In this document: positions 34,643 through 42,373 of the stretch, piece by piece
Position numbering within the stretch: the stretch's first letter is position 1
How the letters are laid out: each line of letters opens with the position of its first letter
Assembly (NCBI RefSeq): GCF_010977555.1
Contig: NZ_CP048815.1
Span: forward strand, 5,200,501-5,264,500
From: Caulobacter rhizosphaerae
Lineage (GTDB): Bacteria; Pseudomonadota; Alphaproteobacteria; Caulobacterales; Caulobacteraceae
Direction of reading: 5' to 3'
Length of the DNA stretch: 64,000 nucleotides
Notes under the pieces: generated by a model
Databases searched by the model: none
Told to the model about the DNA's origin: nothing
Seen by the model: only the letters and a program-made list of their open reading frames with translations
Position numbers and translations under genes: made by a program

Positions 34643-35596
34643 TTACCGAAACAGCCTCTGGCGAAGCTTGTCCAGCACGGCCGACCGCGACTCGAACACA
34701 TAGTCCGGGCGCGAGACGGTGACCGGCTCGACTCCGGCCGCGCCCAGGGCGGCGGCCGCCTCGAACAGGTCGGCCGTGGCCAGCAGGGCGCCGTTGGCCC
34801 GCCGCGCGCCCTGGCCGACGAACGGAGCCACGGCCGCCTGGCCCGCGGCGTCCTGCTCGGCCGGCCAGACCAGGGTGGCCAGTCGGGCCGCCCGGCCCTT
34901 GGCCTCGACCACGGACAACAGCCGCGCCAGCGAGTCGACCTGGCCGTCCGTCCACGGCGTGATCAGCGAGGCGGTCAGTTGGGCCTGGCTCTTGAGGATC
35001 ACCCCGTCGGACAGGATCTTCAGACCGTTGGCCGCCAGGGTCGCGCCGGTGGTGGTGATGTCGACCACCAGCTCGGCCGCCCCGGCCGCCGGCGCCCCCT
35101 CGGTGGCCCCGCTGCTCTCGACGATCCGATAGTCGGCCACGCCGTGGCGGGCGAAGAAGGCCCGGGTCTGGGTGACGTACTTGGTGGCCACGCGCAGGCG
35201 CCGGCCGGTCTTGGCCAGATGGGCGTGGCCCACCTCGTCGATGTCGGCCATGGTGTCGACGTCCAGCCAGCTCTTGGGGGCGGTGACCACCAGGTCGGCG
35301 CGGCCGAAGCCCAGGGCCCGCAGCAGCATGACCCGTTCGTCCATGTCCTCGCCGCGCTCGCGCAGCAGGTCTTCGCCGGTGACGCCTAGGTGCAGCTCGC
35401 CGCTGTCCAGGCCCGCGGCGATGTCGCCGGCCGACAGCAGCCGCACCGACACCCCCGGCAGGCCCGACAGCTCGGCGCTATAGCCGCGCGCGCCGCCCGA
35501 CATCTCCAGCTTGAAGCCGCACTCGGCCAGCCAGGCCTCGACCTGGTCCTTCAGCCGGCCCTTGGAGGGGATGGCGAAGATCATCGGGGCGCTCAT
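34643..35596 (-). CDS. hisG: ATP phosphoribosyltransferase, catalytic subunit
   Basis: A 317-residue enzyme for the first step of histidine synthesis (ATP + PRPP to phosphoribosyl-ATP). IPSKGRL at the start and the PRPP-binding signature ELVVDITTTGATLAANGL near residue 178 are typical. Short HisZ-dependent HisG proteins are about 210 residues; this one has about 100 more at the C-terminus (from residue ~215), which does not resemble the ACT-like regulatory domain of long HisG. Its ATG overlaps the hisZ stop (ATGA), so the two are translationally coupled. Confidence 0.92.
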   Translation of the reverse strand: MSAPMIFAIPSKGRLKDQVEAWLAECGFKLEMSGGARGYSAELSGLPGVSVRLLSAGDIAAGLDSGELHLGVTGEDLLRERGEDMDERVMLLRALGFGRADLVVTAPKSWLDVDTMADIDEVGHAHLAKTGRRLRVATKYVTQTRAFFARHGVADYRIVESSGATEGAPAAGAAELVVDITTTGATLAANGLKILSDGVILKSQAQLTASLITPWTDGQVDSLARLLSVVEAKGRAARLATLVWPAEQDAAGQAAVAPFVGQGARRANGALLATADLFEAAAALGAAGVEPVTVSRPDYVFESRSAVLDKLRQRLFR

Positions 35597-36726
35597 TCGC
35601 CGCCTCCCGCATAGGCTCGCGCCGGGCGCACCATGCAGCCCACGGCGCCGGTCTTGGTTTCCGCCCCCAAGCGCGCGGGCAGGCCGTCATAGCGGCCGCC
35701 CGCCGCCACCGGCCGCTCCTCGTCCAGAGCGGCGCTGCGCACCTCGAACAGGAAGCCGTCATAATAGCCGAAGGCTCGGCCGAAGGCGGCGGCCAGCACC
35801 ATGCGGTCCTCGGGGACGCCGCGCGCCGTCATGCCGGCCAGCCGCCGCCGCCAGCCGTCCAGGGCCGCGTCCAGCCCCGCCCGCTGGGGACCGCCCAGGG
35901 CCGAGATGGCGTCCAGGGCCGCGCCCGGACAGTCGCTGACCGCCAGGAAGGCGCGCACCGCGTCGGCCTCGCCGGCCGACAGCTTGCCGGCCCGCGCGGC
36001 CTGGGCGCGCTCGACCAGGCGGTGGGCGATCTCGGCCGGACGCCGGCCGCCGACCGGCTCGATGCCGGCCAGGGACCACAGCTCCTGCAGCACCGCCGAG
36101 GCCTCGGCCTCCGGCAGGCCGGCCAGCAGGGCGGCGATCCGGCTTTTCTCTTCGCCCGCCCCCTCGCCACCGCCGCCGTCCAGCTCGATCTTCAGCTGGC
36201 GCGGCCGGGCGAAGGCCCGCCTCAGCCGCGCGCCCAGCGGCGGGGTCAGGCCCAGGCTGTCAACGAAGGCCCCGAACAGGCTGACATCGCCCAGCAGCAG
36301 GGTCAGGTCGTCGCGACCGCCCGCCGCCGAGGCCGCCCAGGCCAGGGCAGCGATCTCGGCGTCGGCGGCCACGGGATCGCCGGCCTCGAAGGCCTCGACC
36401 CCGACCTGCAGGAACTCCTCGGCCCGATCCGAGCCGCGCGGCGCGACGCGGAACGCCTTGCCCTCATAGAAGTAGCGGCCTTCGAGCGCGCCGGCCGCCA
36501 GGTGCTGGCGGGCGATGGCGACCGTGAAGTCGGGGCGCAGGCAGGCCTCCTCGCCCGCGTCGCCGGAGACCACGAACAGCCGCGACCGCATGGCCTCGCC
36601 GGCCAGGTCCAGCAGCAGGCCCAGCGGCTGCAGCACCGGCGCGTCGGTCGGCGTCGCGCCGGCGGCCAGGAACGGGGCGCGGATGGCGTCCAGCGCCGCC
36701 GCCGGAAGGGTACGCTCGAGCCTCAT
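35593..36726 (-). CDS. hisZ: ATP phosphoribosyltransferase regulatory subunit
   Basis: A 377-residue HisRS-like paralogue that lacks the anticodon domain and activates HisG. Class II synthetase-like features are retained (LQPLGLLLDLAGEAMRSRLF, RPDFTVAIARQHL, FYEGKAFRVAPRGSDRAEEFLQVGVEAF) but the aminoacylation motifs are degenerate. It lies between hisS and hisG, 3 bases after hisS, and overlaps hisG by 4 bases. Position and similarity make this assignment strong. Confidence 0.9.
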   Translation of the reverse strand: MRLERTLPAAALDAIRAPFLAAGATPTDAPVLQPLGLLLDLAGEAMRSRLFVVSGDAGEEACLRPDFTVAIARQHLAAGALEGRYFYEGKAFRVAPRGSDRAEEFLQVGVEAFEAGDPVAADAEIAALAWAASAAGGRDDLTLLLGDVSLFGAFVDSLGLTPPLGARLRRAFARPRQLKIELDGGGGEGAGEEKSRIAALLAGLPEAEASAVLQELWSLAGIEPVGGRRPAEIAHRLVERAQAARAGKLSAGEADAVRAFLAVSDCPGAALDAISALGGPQRAGLDAALDGWRRRLAGMTARGVPEDRMVLAAAFGRAFGYYDGFLFEVRSAALDEERPVAAGGRYDGLPARLGAETKTGAVGCMVRPARAYAGGGE

Positions 36727-36729
36727 GCC

Positions 36730-38217
36730 TCAGCCCCCGATGATGTTGCGGACCGCCGCGACCAACTCGCCGCGCGGGATCGTCTGCTGGCCGGGCCGCT
36801 CGGCCTTCCAAGCGGCGTTGTCCGCCACCCCGGCGGCCAGTTCGCGGCCGAGGTCCAGGTCCTTGATGGTCACCGTGCCCGCCGCGATCTCGTCGCCGCC
36901 CAGCATGATGGCGGCCGGCGACAGGCGGCGGTCGGCGTATTTCATCTGCGGCCGCATGCCCGAGGTCCCCAGATAGACCTCGGCCGGGATGCCCGCCGCG
37001 CGCAGCTCGCCGGCCACGGCGAAATAGTCGCCCATGTGGGCCTGGTCGAAATTGATGATCACCACCGGCCCGCGCGCCGCGCCGCCCGGCTCGCGTCCCG
37101 CCGCCCGCAGGGCCGCCGCCAGGCGCGAGACGCCGAACGAGAAGCCCGTGGCCGGGGTCGACTGGCCCGTGAACCGCGCCACCAGGTCGTCATAGCGCCC
37201 GCCGCCGCCGATCGAGCCGAAGCTGACCTTGTTCCCCTTGTCGTCCGTGGTCGACAGCAGGAGCTCGGCCTCGAACACCGCGCCGGTGTAGTATTCGAGC
37301 CCCCGGACGATGGACGGCTCAAAGAGCGCCTGGTCGTCGGCCACGCCCAGGCTCTTCAGGGCCGCGTCGATCTTGGCCAGTTCCTCCAGCCCCTCGTCGC
37401 CCTCGGCCGAGCCGCCGATGACGTTGGCGATCTTCGCCAAAGTCTCCGAGCGCCCGCCGGACCCGGCCTGGACGAAGTCCAGCACCGAGTCGATCGCCTT
37501 GCCGACCAGGCCCGCGCCCTTGGTGAAGGCGCCGCTCTCGTCCAGGCGCCCCTCGCCCAGCAGCAGCCGCACGCCCTCGACGCCCAGCCGGTCCAGCTTG
37601 TCGACCGCCCGCAGCACCGACAGCTTCTGGCCGTTGGTCTCGACCCCGGCCGCGGTCAGCAGGCCGTTCAGCAGCTTGCGATTGTTGATCTTCAGCACCG
37701 CCGCCCCGCGCGGCAGGCCGGCCGCCTCCAGCCCGGCGACGGCCATGGCGATGATCTCGGCGTCGGCCTCCGGACGGGCCGAGCCGACGGTGTCGGCGTC
37801 GCACTGGATGAACTCGCGGAACCTTCCTGGCCCCGGCTTCTCGTTGCGCCACACCGGCCCGAAGGCGTAGCGGCGGAACGGCTTGGGCAGGGTCTCCCAG
37901 TTCTGGGCGGCGAAGCGGGCCAGGGGCGCGGTCAGGTCGTAGCGCAGCGCCATCCACTGGTCGTCATCGTCCTGCAGGGCGAACACCCCCTCGTTGGGAC
38001 GGTCGCTGTCGGGCAGGAACTTGCCCAGGGCGTCGGCATATTCGAACGCCCCGGTGTCCAGCGCCTCGAAGCCGTAGCGCTCATAGACCGCCGACACCGC
38101 CTCCAGGATCGCCCGCTCGGCCCGCAGGTCGCGGGCCCGCTTGTCGGCGAAGCCGCGCGGGCTGCGGGCTTCGGGACGGAAGGTCTGGTCGCTGGGTGTC
38201 TGGGTCTGGTCGGTCAT
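36730..38217 (-). CDS. hisS: Histidine--tRNA ligase
   Basis: A 495-residue class II synthetase. Motif 1 region ERYGFEALDTGAFEY, motif 2 FGPVWRNEKPGPGRFREFIQCD, the histidine-specific VRGLEYYTGAVFE and GGGGRYDDL, and motif 3 GFSFGVSRL are all present, followed by an anticodon-binding domain from residue ~395. The ATG at 38217 was chosen at the start of the usual N-terminus. It heads hisS-hisZ-hisG, so charging and synthesis of histidine are under one promoter, preceded by a His-rich leader peptide at 38308-38388. Confidence 0.95.
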   Translation of the reverse strand: MTDQTQTPSDQTFRPEARSPRGFADKRARDLRAERAILEAVSAVYERYGFEALDTGAFEYADALGKFLPDSDRPNEGVFALQDDDDQWMALRYDLTAPLARFAAQNWETLPKPFRRYAFGPVWRNEKPGPGRFREFIQCDADTVGSARPEADAEIIAMAVAGLEAAGLPRGAAVLKINNRKLLNGLLTAAGVETNGQKLSVLRAVDKLDRLGVEGVRLLLGEGRLDESGAFTKGAGLVGKAIDSVLDFVQAGSGGRSETLAKIANVIGGSAEGDEGLEELAKIDAALKSLGVADDQALFEPSIVRGLEYYTGAVFEAELLLSTTDDKGNKVSFGSIGGGGRYDDLVARFTGQSTPATGFSFGVSRLAAALRAAGREPGGAARGPVVIINFDQAHMGDYFAVAGELRAAGIPAEVYLGTSGMRPQMKYADRRLSPAAIMLGGDEIAAGTVTIKDLDLGRELAAGVADNAAWKAERPGQQTIPRGELVAAVRNIIGG

Positions 38218-38249
38218 GCGCGCGTCGGGTCCTGGTCGTAGGTCTCGAC

Positions 38250-38292
38250 GGATGGCGCTTGTGCTCAAGCCCCATCCGCCTTGGGCGGGGCT
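38250..38292 (-). promoter_or_regulatory. Putative histidine attenuator: two mutually exclusive hairpins
   Basis: Between the leader peptide and hisS. Hairpin A (38268-38292): AGCCCC/GGGGCT with an inner GCC/GGC. Hairpin B (38250-38260 with 38267-38277): GGATGG-GCTT/AAGC-CCATCC, one mismatch, 6-base loop. They share 38268-38277, so only one can form. No T-run follows B, so it could be a Rho-dependent or translational switch rather than a classical terminator. Confidence 0.6.
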
Positions 38293-38307
38293 CGGGCTGG
38301 GTTGTCG

Positions 38308-38388
38308 CTAGAGCGAACGGACCCGGCCGATCCCGCGAGGCGAGGTCGGATGGTGGTGGCGGCCGTGATGATGCGGCAGGCGGGTCAT
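38308..38388 (-). CDS. Histidine-rich leader peptide of the hisS-hisZ-hisG operon
   Basis: A 26-codon frame, ATG at 38386-38388 to TAG at 38308-38310, reading MTRLPHHHGRHHHP then TSPRGIGRVRSL. Six His codons (three CAT, three CAC) fall in codons 6-8 and 11-13. Six His in 26 codons is far above chance and is typical of his attenuation leaders such as that of the enterobacterial his operon. It lies 90 bases before hisS. No Shine-Dalgarno is visible; a TATACC hexamer (38398-38403) 9 bases before the ATG suggests a leaderless or near-leaderless transcript. Confidence 0.75.
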   Translation of the reverse strand: MTRLPHHHGRHHHPTSPRGIGRVRSL

Positions 38389-38397
38389 TGGGGCGGG

Positions 38398-38403
38398 GGT
38401 ATA
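38398..38403 (-). promoter_or_regulatory. Candidate -10 element of the his leader transcript
   Basis: TATACC on the minus strand, 9 bases before the leader-peptide ATG. The -35 region is not recognisable. Position would give a transcript starting at or just before the leader start codon. Confidence 0.35.
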
Positions 38404-38549
38404 GAGGATAGGGGAGGACGGGGGAAGAGGGCGAAAACCTAGCTTCCAGCCCTTCTCGGAAGTTTAAACGACGAGCGGCCAATTCTCGAGGGTTGAGCTC
38501 GGCGGCGATTCGGGCCGTTGTGGTTGAAAATGGAAGTTTAAGGCGCCCC

Positions 38550-38980
38550 ATGGATCACCCACTAGACGAAGGAAAGAGAAAACTACGACGCTTGGTACAA
38601 GGGGCCTCGCCAACGGAAGGCGCGGCCCTCATTCATTTCGGGATTTCTGCCTGGAGCTTTTCGCTGGATATGGTTGGCGGCCGAGGTCGGTGCGCGATGA
38701 TCGCATTCTATTTGAGGACGAGGGCGAGCCGCTGGAAGTCTTCGTAGCCCCCTCGAAAAGCTGGCTTTACCACTTAGTTTCCAAGCGATGTGACTACTCG
38801 CACACTCTGATAATCACCGACCAGAGCATCAGCTATAATGTGAAAACCACAGCCGATCGAAACGGCTGGAGCATCGCCCACTACTCCGATCTTCCGGAGT
38901 GGCTGCTTGCGACATTTGAGCAGAGCATCAACGACCGCTATCAGGGTTTCGCGGACGAGGGCACGCTCGCGGCCTATTGA
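38550..38980 (+). pseudogene. Hypothetical protein gene with two frame breaks
   Basis: The first frame starts at ATG 38550 (MDHPLDEGKR), but the best protein reading changes frame twice, at AAAA (38579-38582) and at GGGG (38601-38604). Removing one base at each gives one open frame of 142 codons: residues NYDAWYKG between the two breaks, then LANGRRGPHSFRDFC and on to WLYHLVSKRCDYSHTL and GFADEGTLAAY. The 3' part from a GTG at 38690 (96 codons) is open by itself. I do not recognise the family. It is either a recently broken gene or a gene with two homopolymer sequencing errors. GC content is lower than around it. Confidence 0.65.
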
Positions 38981-39681
38981 GAACTCACTTCGGACAGATG
39001 GGCTAACGTCACTCAGTCGCACGGCGGCCCCCTAGTCCCCATTTCACCACGAGCACACACTCACCCCGCCCCCAACAAATTCAACGCCCTACGCCCGCCC
39101 ACGCCGAGCGTAGGGCCAATTTGATCCCTCACCTCCGAAACGCCCGCATAATCACTCTCGCCCCACCACCGGGGAGGCCGTCCAGCTGGCGACCTGGCGG
39201 GTGGCGGGGGCGGTCGAGCGGGGAGCGTCCGCCGGCCGGTGTCGGAGGGCCCTTCGGGTCGGTCGGCGGAGCGTGGAGGTCCTGGATGGGGCCTCGGGCG
39301 GTCCGGACCGGACGATGGGAACACCCCCTCGGGGCCGAACGGCGAAACGCACCAGGCGCGGGCTGAAATCGCCCGCGCGGTCCAGGACGGAGCCAACGTC
39401 CTGCCCGCCGGGGGCCTCCATCGGAGCGGGTTAAAAATCCGCGATCCGAAGGCTCTCGTCCACCGGCCGCGCGGAGCGCTCCGGCCCAGGCCGAAACGGT
39501 ACACTCCAAATCCTACACCGGGCATGGCCTGGACGCTCCGCCGCCTCCCCAAGCCTCAGCGGGTTTCCGCGTGAGATCGAGAAACCGTGCCTGCGAACAC
39601 TTGCCCCCACCTGACCGCTTCGCGGTCTGTCCGCCCCCATGGGGGGCGGAGCCGCCCCAACCCTCCAAAGGAGAGATTTCG
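38981..39681. other. 700-base stretch without a supported gene
   Basis: Long open frames exist on both strands, but none has a ribosome-binding site or recognisable product. A 9-bp hairpin GCCCTACGC/GCGTAGGGC lies at 39086-39116. A second stem TCCGCCCC/GGGGCGGA lies around 39629-39651, just upstream of the next gene. The rest reads like relict or spacer DNA. Confidence 0.45.
39668..39673 (+). promoter_or_regulatory. Ribosome-binding site
   Basis: AAGGAG, 8 bases before the ATG at 39682. It decides the start of the 69-residue gene against the longer open frame. Confidence 0.7.
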
Positions 39682-39891
39682 ATGAGCAGATCCAAGACGC
39701 CCGCCAACGATCATCTGGCCGCCTTCAAGCCGGCGGGCGACGACCTCGACCGCCTCACCGACGCCGAGATCGAGGCCCGGCTCGCGACCACGGGCGAGAC
39801 GCTGATGCGGGAGATCAAGCTGAGGATCCTGCGCTCACGGGAGCAGAGCCTGGCCCGCCTGGCGGCGTCGGCGCTCAAGGACCTGCCCTGA
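39682..39891 (+). CDS. Small hypothetical protein (69 residues)
   Basis: A 69-residue charged protein (MSRSKTPANDHLAAFK at the start, then DRLTDAEIEARL, and a helical Arg-rich C-terminus) predicted as two helices and cytoplasmic. It has a strong AAGGAG site. I do not recognise a family. It is the only supported gene in a 1.2-kb gene-poor stretch. Confidence 0.6.
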   Translation: MSRSKTPANDHLAAFKPAGDDLDRLTDAEIEARLATTGETLMREIKLRILRSREQSLARLAASALKDLP

Positions 39892-39906
39892 GCGGCGCGC
39901 GCCGAC

Positions 39907-39978
39907 GGGGACGCGCCCTCGCGGCGTGTCCCCTGTGGACGGGCGAGGTTTGGGGACACGCCGCGAGGGCGTGTCCCC
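39907..39978. repeat. 27-bp palindromic repeat, family 3, copies B and C
   Basis: Two copies of the 27-bp palindrome: 39907-39933 (first arm GGGGACGCGCC, one change) and 39952-39978 (loop GCGAG, the complement of CTCGC). Each folds on itself and the pair also forms a larger inverted repeat. They follow the 69-residue gene by 15 bases, a terminator position. Confidence 0.88.
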
Positions 39979-40039
39979 GGCCGCGGGGCCACAGTGTTTC
40001 TCGGGCCTGACCCAAGTCTTAACGACGCCTTCACCAGTG

Positions 40040-40048
40040 TTATCCACA
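40040..40048 (+). promoter_or_regulatory. Consensus DnaA box
   Basis: TTATCCACA matches the strongest known DnaA-binding 9-mer exactly, 130 bases upstream of the TonB-dependent receptor start. It is isolated; no cluster of boxes or AT-rich unwinding element is seen nearby, so this is not an origin. Confidence 0.45.
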
Positions 40049-40177
40049 GGTCACGCCAGTCCAGCAACATGAACGCCGCGTAATCTGTCCGCGAAGTAAT
40101 CCACCTTTCTGGCTTGTAACTTGAGATGACGGTCCTAGGTCGGCAGGTATCGCCTCACATCTGAGGGGATGACATCC

Positions 40178-42250
40178 ATGACCAAGACCCTGCTGCTGGC
40201 GACCACCGCCGCCGCCCTGATCCTGACCGCCGCGGCGGGCGCGCAAGCCGCCGAGGCCGCGCCGCAGGCCGCCCAGGCGCCGGTCCCCACCGGTCCGACC
40301 AGCCAGGCACCGCTGGACGACGCCATGCAGAAGGGCGTGCTGGTCTTCACCCCCGACTTCTTCGCCGCCCAGCGGCCCAACACCGCCCTGGACATGGTCG
40401 ACCGGGTCCCCGGCTTCACGGTCGACGACGGCACGGGGGCGCGCGGCTTCGAGGGGGCGGTCGGCAACATCCTGATCAACAACAACCGCCCGGCCTCGAA
40501 GAACGACGCCGGCTCGGACGTGCTGGAGCGCACCCCCGCCAGCCAGGTCGACCGCATCGAGCTGATCCGCGGCGGCGCCCCGGGCATCGACATGCAGGGC
40601 TATTCGGTGGTGGTGAACGTCATCCTGAAGACGGCCGCCAGCCGCCAGTCGATCCTGACCTGGAACAACGTGCTGTTCGACGGCGGCCACGACGTCTGGG
40701 GCGGCAGCTACCAGTTCACCGCCAAGAGCGGCGAGCGCAGCTGGAGCGTGCTGCTCAGCGACGGCGTCTCGACCAGCGACTCCAACGGCGTGGGCCGCAA
40801 CATCCGCCGCGACGCGGCCGGGGCGGTGCTGCGCGACGAGGCCTTCGTCAACGACAGCTGGGGCGGCAGCGACACGGCCCGGGTCAACTATTCGGGCCCG
40901 CTGGCCGGCGGCAAGGTCGAGGCCACGGCCGAGTACGGGGTCCACGACTGGAAGGAATGGCAGAGGATCAGCTCGCCGGGCGTGCTGCGGGCCAGCGACT
41001 ATGCCGAGGACACCAGGTCGGGCGAGCTGGGCGTCACCTGGATCCGGCCGCTGAAGCCGAAATGGACGCTGGAGACCCGGGTCATCCACCAGTTCGAGCG
41101 CTTCGACGACGTGGCCACCGGCAGCGACAGCGAGGAGGGCCTGGACCAGCGCTTCACGGCCAAGGGCGACTCCTCGGAATCGATCGTCCGCGCCCTGGTC
41201 CGCCACGAGGCCGGCGCGGCCCTGACCATCGAGGCCGGCGGCGAGCTGGCCTACAACATGCTCGACACCCGGCAGGCCTATGTGGAGAACGGCGCGCCGG
41301 TCGCCCTGCCCTCGGCTTCGGTCAAGGTGGAGGAGCTGCGCGGCGAGGCCTTCACCAAGACCACCTGGCGGGTGAACCCGCGGCTGACCCTGGAGGGCGG
41401 GCTGCGGCTGGAGACCTCGACGATCAAGCAGTCGGGCGACGCCTCGAACAAGGAAAGCTTCTTCTACGCCAAGCCGCGCTTCCAGGCGACCTGGACGCCC
41501 AAGGCCAACCACCAGGTGCGGGTGCGCTTCGAGCGCGAGCTGGGCCAGCTGGACTTCGAGGACTTCGTGGCCTCGTCCGATTTCGACGACGGCAACGTGC
41601 ACGGCGGCAATGTCGACCTAGTGCCCGAGCAGCGCTGGATCTCGGAGATCACCTTCGAGCGGCGGTTCTGGGGCGAGGGCATCGTCTCGATCGGCTACCG
41701 CCACGACCAGATCATCGGCGTGATCGACCGCAAGCCGCTGGACGGCGGCCTGTCGGCGACGGGGAATATCGGCGACGGCACGCTGGACCGGCTGTCGGTC
41801 AATATCGTGGTGCCAACCGACCGGTGGGGCGTCAAGGGCGGGCGCCTGACCTTCAAGAACGACTGGAACGAGACCCACGTCACCGATCCGACCACCCACA
41901 AGGATCGTCCGATCTCGGAGGTGCGGCCGACCCAGGCCAATATCGGCTTCCAGCAGGACATCGCCGCCTGGAAGACCCAGTGGGGGATCACCTGGCTGCC
42001 GAAGCTGGGCCGGGAGACCTTCGACCCGGACCAGACCGGCGGCTGGCGCGGCGCGGCCTATTTCGAGACCTTCGTCGAGTACAAGCCGACCCCGACCCTG
42101 TCGCTGCGCGCCCAGCTGAACATGTGGGACGACTTCGTCGTCCGCCGCACCGTCTACGCCGACCGCGACACCCGGGCGGTGGCGTTCACCGAGGACCGCG
42201 ACATCAATCCGCGCTCGTTCTGGACGCTGCGGGTGAGGAAGACGTTCTGA
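40178..42250 (+). CDS. TonB-dependent outer-membrane receptor
   Basis: A 690-residue receptor with a signal peptide (cleavage near AQA-A, residue ~24), an N-terminal plug (about 45-155: DMVDRVPGF, FEGAVGNILINNNRP, VDRIELIRGG) and a 22-strand barrel ending in an aromatic residue (VRKTF). No extra N-terminal signalling domain is present, so it is a plain transducer. The substrate is unknown. The start at 40178 is preferred over the ATG at 40169 because GAGGGG (40163-40168) abuts the latter but is 9 bases from the former. Confidence 0.9.
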   Translation: MTKTLLLATTAAALILTAAAGAQAAEAAPQAAQAPVPTGPTSQAPLDDAMQKGVLVFTPDFFAAQRPNTALDMVDRVPGFTVDDGTGARGFEGAVGNILINNNRPASKNDAGSDVLERTPASQVDRIELIRGGAPGIDMQGYSVVVNVILKTAASRQSILTWNNVLFDGGHDVWGGSYQFTAKSGERSWSVLLSDGVSTSDSNGVGRNIRRDAAGAVLRDEAFVNDSWGGSDTARVNYSGPLAGGKVEATAEYGVHDWKEWQRISSPGVLRASDYAEDTRSGELGVTWIRPLKPKWTLETRVIHQFERFDDVATGSDSEEGLDQRFTAKGDSSESIVRALVRHEAGAALTIEAGGELAYNMLDTRQAYVENGAPVALPSASVKVEELRGEAFTKTTWRVNPRLTLEGGLRLETSTIKQSGDASNKESFFYAKPRFQATWTPKANHQVRVRFERELGQLDFEDFVASSDFDDGNVHGGNVDLVPEQRWISEITFERRFWGEGIVSIGYRHDQIIGVIDRKPLDGGLSATGNIGDGTLDRLSVNIVVPTDRWGVKGGRLTFKNDWNETHVTDPTTHKDRPISEVRPTQANIGFQQDIAAWKTQWGITWLPKLGRETFDPDQTGGWRGAAYFETFVEYKPTPTLSLRAQLNMWDDFVVRRTVYADRDTRAVAFTEDRDINPRSFWTLRVRKTF

Positions 42251-42260
42251 GGTGCGTGGC

Positions 42261-42347
42261 CCTCGTCCTTCGACAGGCTCAGGATGAGGGCCATGGCACG
42301 GGTCCCGGCAGTAGAAAACCTCATCCTGAGCTTGTCGAAGGACGGGG
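42261..42347. repeat. 29-bp intergenic inverted repeat, family 1, copy C
   Basis: Arms 42261-42289 (one change: ACAGGC for ACAAGC) and 42319-42347 (one change at the end), spacer 29 bases. It sits between the converging TonB-receptor and pgi genes, as copy A does for its own converging pair. Confidence 0.9.
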
Positions 42348-42373
42348 TTTTCTGTTCCCGGAGCCGGCGGCTG

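Noticed and set aside
39061..39552. Minus-strand open frame in the gene-poor stretch.
   Set aside because: No ribosome-binding site, no recognisable product, Arg/Pro/Gly composition of a GC-rich random frame.
38981..39681. Gene-poor stretch checked for RNase P RNA, tmRNA, SRP RNA and tRNA.
   Set aside because: None of the conserved sequence blocks of these RNAs could be seen on either strand.
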